Origin: Chamaea fasciata | Taxonomy: Eukaryota > Chordata > Aves > Passeriformes > Sylviidae | Assembly (NCBI GenBank): GCA_029207755.1 | Contig: JARCOQ010000003.1 | Coordinates: 47,226,971 to 47,290,970, forward strand | DNA: 64,000 nucleotides | Reading direction: 5' to 3' | Shown here: positions 62,187 to 64,000 of the stretch, one piece after another | Numbering within the stretch: position 1 is the first letter of the stretch | Layout: each line of letters starts with the position of its first letter | Notes under the pieces: model-generated | The model's input: the letters and a program-made list of their open reading frames with translations, nothing else | Databases searched by the model: none | Told to the model about the DNA's origin: nothing | Made by a program: the position numbers and the translations under genes

Positions 62187-64000
62187 GGTATTAAAAAAAA
62201 TCCAAAGCTCTGGCACCTAGCCATGACAAAGAGCCAAAGCTAATATGATTTCCTACAAACACTGGAATGTACTCTACAAAACAGCTACGGTCCAGTGCGT
62301 ATCAACTGCTGGTGGCCTTCCCCTACAGCTAACTACACACTGACCATATTAGCTACCAGTCATTTCAACCTCAGGCAATGCACTGCCGTTCATTATCTCC
62401 ACTTCTAGCTTTTAAGCACTTTATAATGAAGTATTTTAAACGTAGGAGTCAGGATTGATTTCTTCTGACGCATTTTTATATGTTGAATTAAAGCATGCAT
62501 AGACCTTAACCATCTGTTAGTTTAAATGAAGGCAGCTACCAAGGCATATGAATGGAGGCTACTTGAAAGATAATGACAATTACAGTGAATTTCACTCACA
62601 CCCACAAAGTTCACAGCTCAGATATGAAGCTTAAGAGGGTAAATAACTGCACGTAGCCAAAAATACAATGCATGAGATTTACAAAGCAAGAGCATCTTAG
62701 TTCAAAACATGACCCCAGGCAAAATACCAGGAATTATCTGGGGATCTATCAATCCCCACCCATGCTTTGATTAGAGGAATAAAAAACAAAACAAAAAACC
62801 CCAAACCACTAAGAAATAAGCAGGTTTGTCAAAGGGATGATCAAAATGATCCATATTTTATCAATGTTTTTGAAACACAGGCAAATACTTCAAAAAGCAA
62901 AATACTTTAAACTTACACAAGGCTATATAGCCTGTTACTCTGTTGAGCTTTTCACCAAGCTTTCAGGAGTGAGGATGATTACAGAGGAAGCCCACAAACT
63001 TTACTGACTGTAGGTAGGTAATCAAAGAGTTAATTACCCAACCAATCAATCACCTAGGTATCTATTCAGCTGGCCTTTCTACAGACAACTGAGCTGCATC
63101 TGGGTAAGGCTGTGTGAACACAGCCCAAAATCACATGTTTAGACAGGCAAAAGATATTTTGACAATGTAAACAGGAAAGTATCTGCATTGGATAAACCTG
63201 TCCAATTGCTACTGCCCACTGGAGTATGGGTCCCATCCACAGCACCATTAATTGGTAAAGAAAAATTCCTGAAGAAAAACTACCGAAATATGAAAAAGTT
63301 TTCAAGGTTAAAAACTCTTATCTAGATGAAAGTCTTTTCCTTACTAGAACAGCTTGGCATTTCTGAATGCTAATGCAAGCATGAGAAATACAGGTTTGGA
63401 GTAAGCATTGCTTTATTCCTTGAAGCAGAGTGCTCACTGTGGAGACACGACAAACATAATTCTTTACTTTGTGCAGACTGCTGTACTCCTGGACAAGAGA
63501 AGCAAGTAATACCAAATTAAAAAAGGAAAAAAAAAGAAAAAAGTAAAAAGCATTTTAAAAGAACCAGAGTACTAAACAGATTTTAGTGTGAAACACTCAT
63601 TTAACCTTAGAATACCCGTGTCCTATTTCAGTTTGCAATGATAAACACAATAGGTTGATTTTCTTGCTTCTGTCTACATCCATTTGCTTTTGTAATTGAG
63701 TAATTTGTGTTGACATGAAGAAAATCAAATGTACATCATTCCTCCAAGTGAGCCATCTGAACTTTAACAATGTACAAATACTCACATATCAGCTGAAAAT
63801 TGCAGATTTTGTTGCACAGCAAAAAAGTGAAAAAACCCAGATACCTCTCTGTTTTCACTAATAACTAAACTAAGTGGAGTTGCTTTCCACATTTTCATCA
63901 TTCTGCTGACCAGAAGCCAACTGTTTCACCACACAGGTGCACACGTGGTTGATCATTTCCACTCAAGGCCTGTGGCTCTTCACGGTCATGGATGAAACTT

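Larger units (their letters stand above)
48315..64000 (-). other. UST: UST intron 1 (acceptor side, partial, at least 15.7 kb)
   Basis: Sequence upstream of exon 2 running off the right edge. It carries two antisense solo ERVL-type LTRs (58.1-58.7 and 60.8-61.8 kb), a CR1 3' end at 59.6 kb, an 11-bp perfect hairpin at 53.74 kb and A-rich runs. There is no CpG island and nothing like the Gly/Pro-rich amino terminus and membrane anchor that exon 1 should encode. The promoter and first exon are therefore inferred to lie beyond 64000. Confidence 0.85.

Noticed and set aside
48315..64000. Search for UST exon 1 and promoter
   Set aside because: No CpG island, no Gly/Pro-rich amino terminus or membrane anchor, and no open frame ending with a donor in the required phase was recognisable here.
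1..64000. tRNA, rRNA, CRISPR arrays, operons or prokaryotic features
   Set aside because: None seen. Spliced vertebrate exons, CR1 and ERVL repeats show this is animal nuclear DNA.

Overview
This is vertebrate, almost certainly bird, nuclear DNA. It is AT-rich and intron-dominated, with no bacterial-type gene packing. It carries several CR1 LINE fragments with avian-type 3' ends and avian ERVL-type LTRs. The LTR families point to a neognath bird, probably neoavian, but the species cannot be fixed from the sequence alone.

The whole window lies inside one gene read on the minus strand: UST, uronyl 2-O-sulfotransferase. This Golgi type II membrane enzyme moves sulfate from PAPS to the 2-O position of uronic acid in dermatan/chondroitin sulfate. 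Four consecutive coding exons are visible with canonical splice sites and matching phases. In transcription order they are 48314-48159 (156 nt, phase 0/0), 41149-41070 (80 nt, 0/2), 25103-24950 (154 nt, 2/0) and 1075-978 (98 nt, 0/2). Together they give 488 nt of continuous frame, about 162 codons and roughly the central 40% of the protein. They hold the 5'-phosphosulfate loop (VGKCGSRT), the histidine-containing HVHFLNFS segment and the 3'-phosphate motif (IRDPVNRFLSNY). I number them exons 2-5. Exon 1 (cytoplasmic tail, membrane anchor, stem) should lie beyond 64000, and the C-terminal exons beyond position 1.

Layout from left to right:
- 1-977: start of the intron after exon 5.
- 1076-24949: a 23.9 kb intron with four CR1 fragments in sense orientation (4.4, 8.1-9.2, 10.2 and 17.2 kb), a decayed ERVL LTR (6.6-7.1 kb) and simple repeats.
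- 25104-41069: a 16 kb intron with a 1.7 kb antisense CR1 (36.7-38.3 kb), a short CR1 (29.8 kb) and one possible cryptic exon (28.3 kb).
- 41150-48158: a 7 kb intron with little recognisable content.
- 48315-64000: part of intron 1, with two antisense solo ERVL LTRs (58.1-58.7 and 60.8-61.8 kb) and a CR1 3' end (59.6 kb).

I found no previously undescribed system. The more unusual items are two perfect inverted repeats, one 10-bp hairpin, one isolated 23-bp exact direct repeat, a possible unannotated exon, an apparent substitution next to a conserved cysteine in exon 5, and the two LTR insertions with readable target-site duplications.
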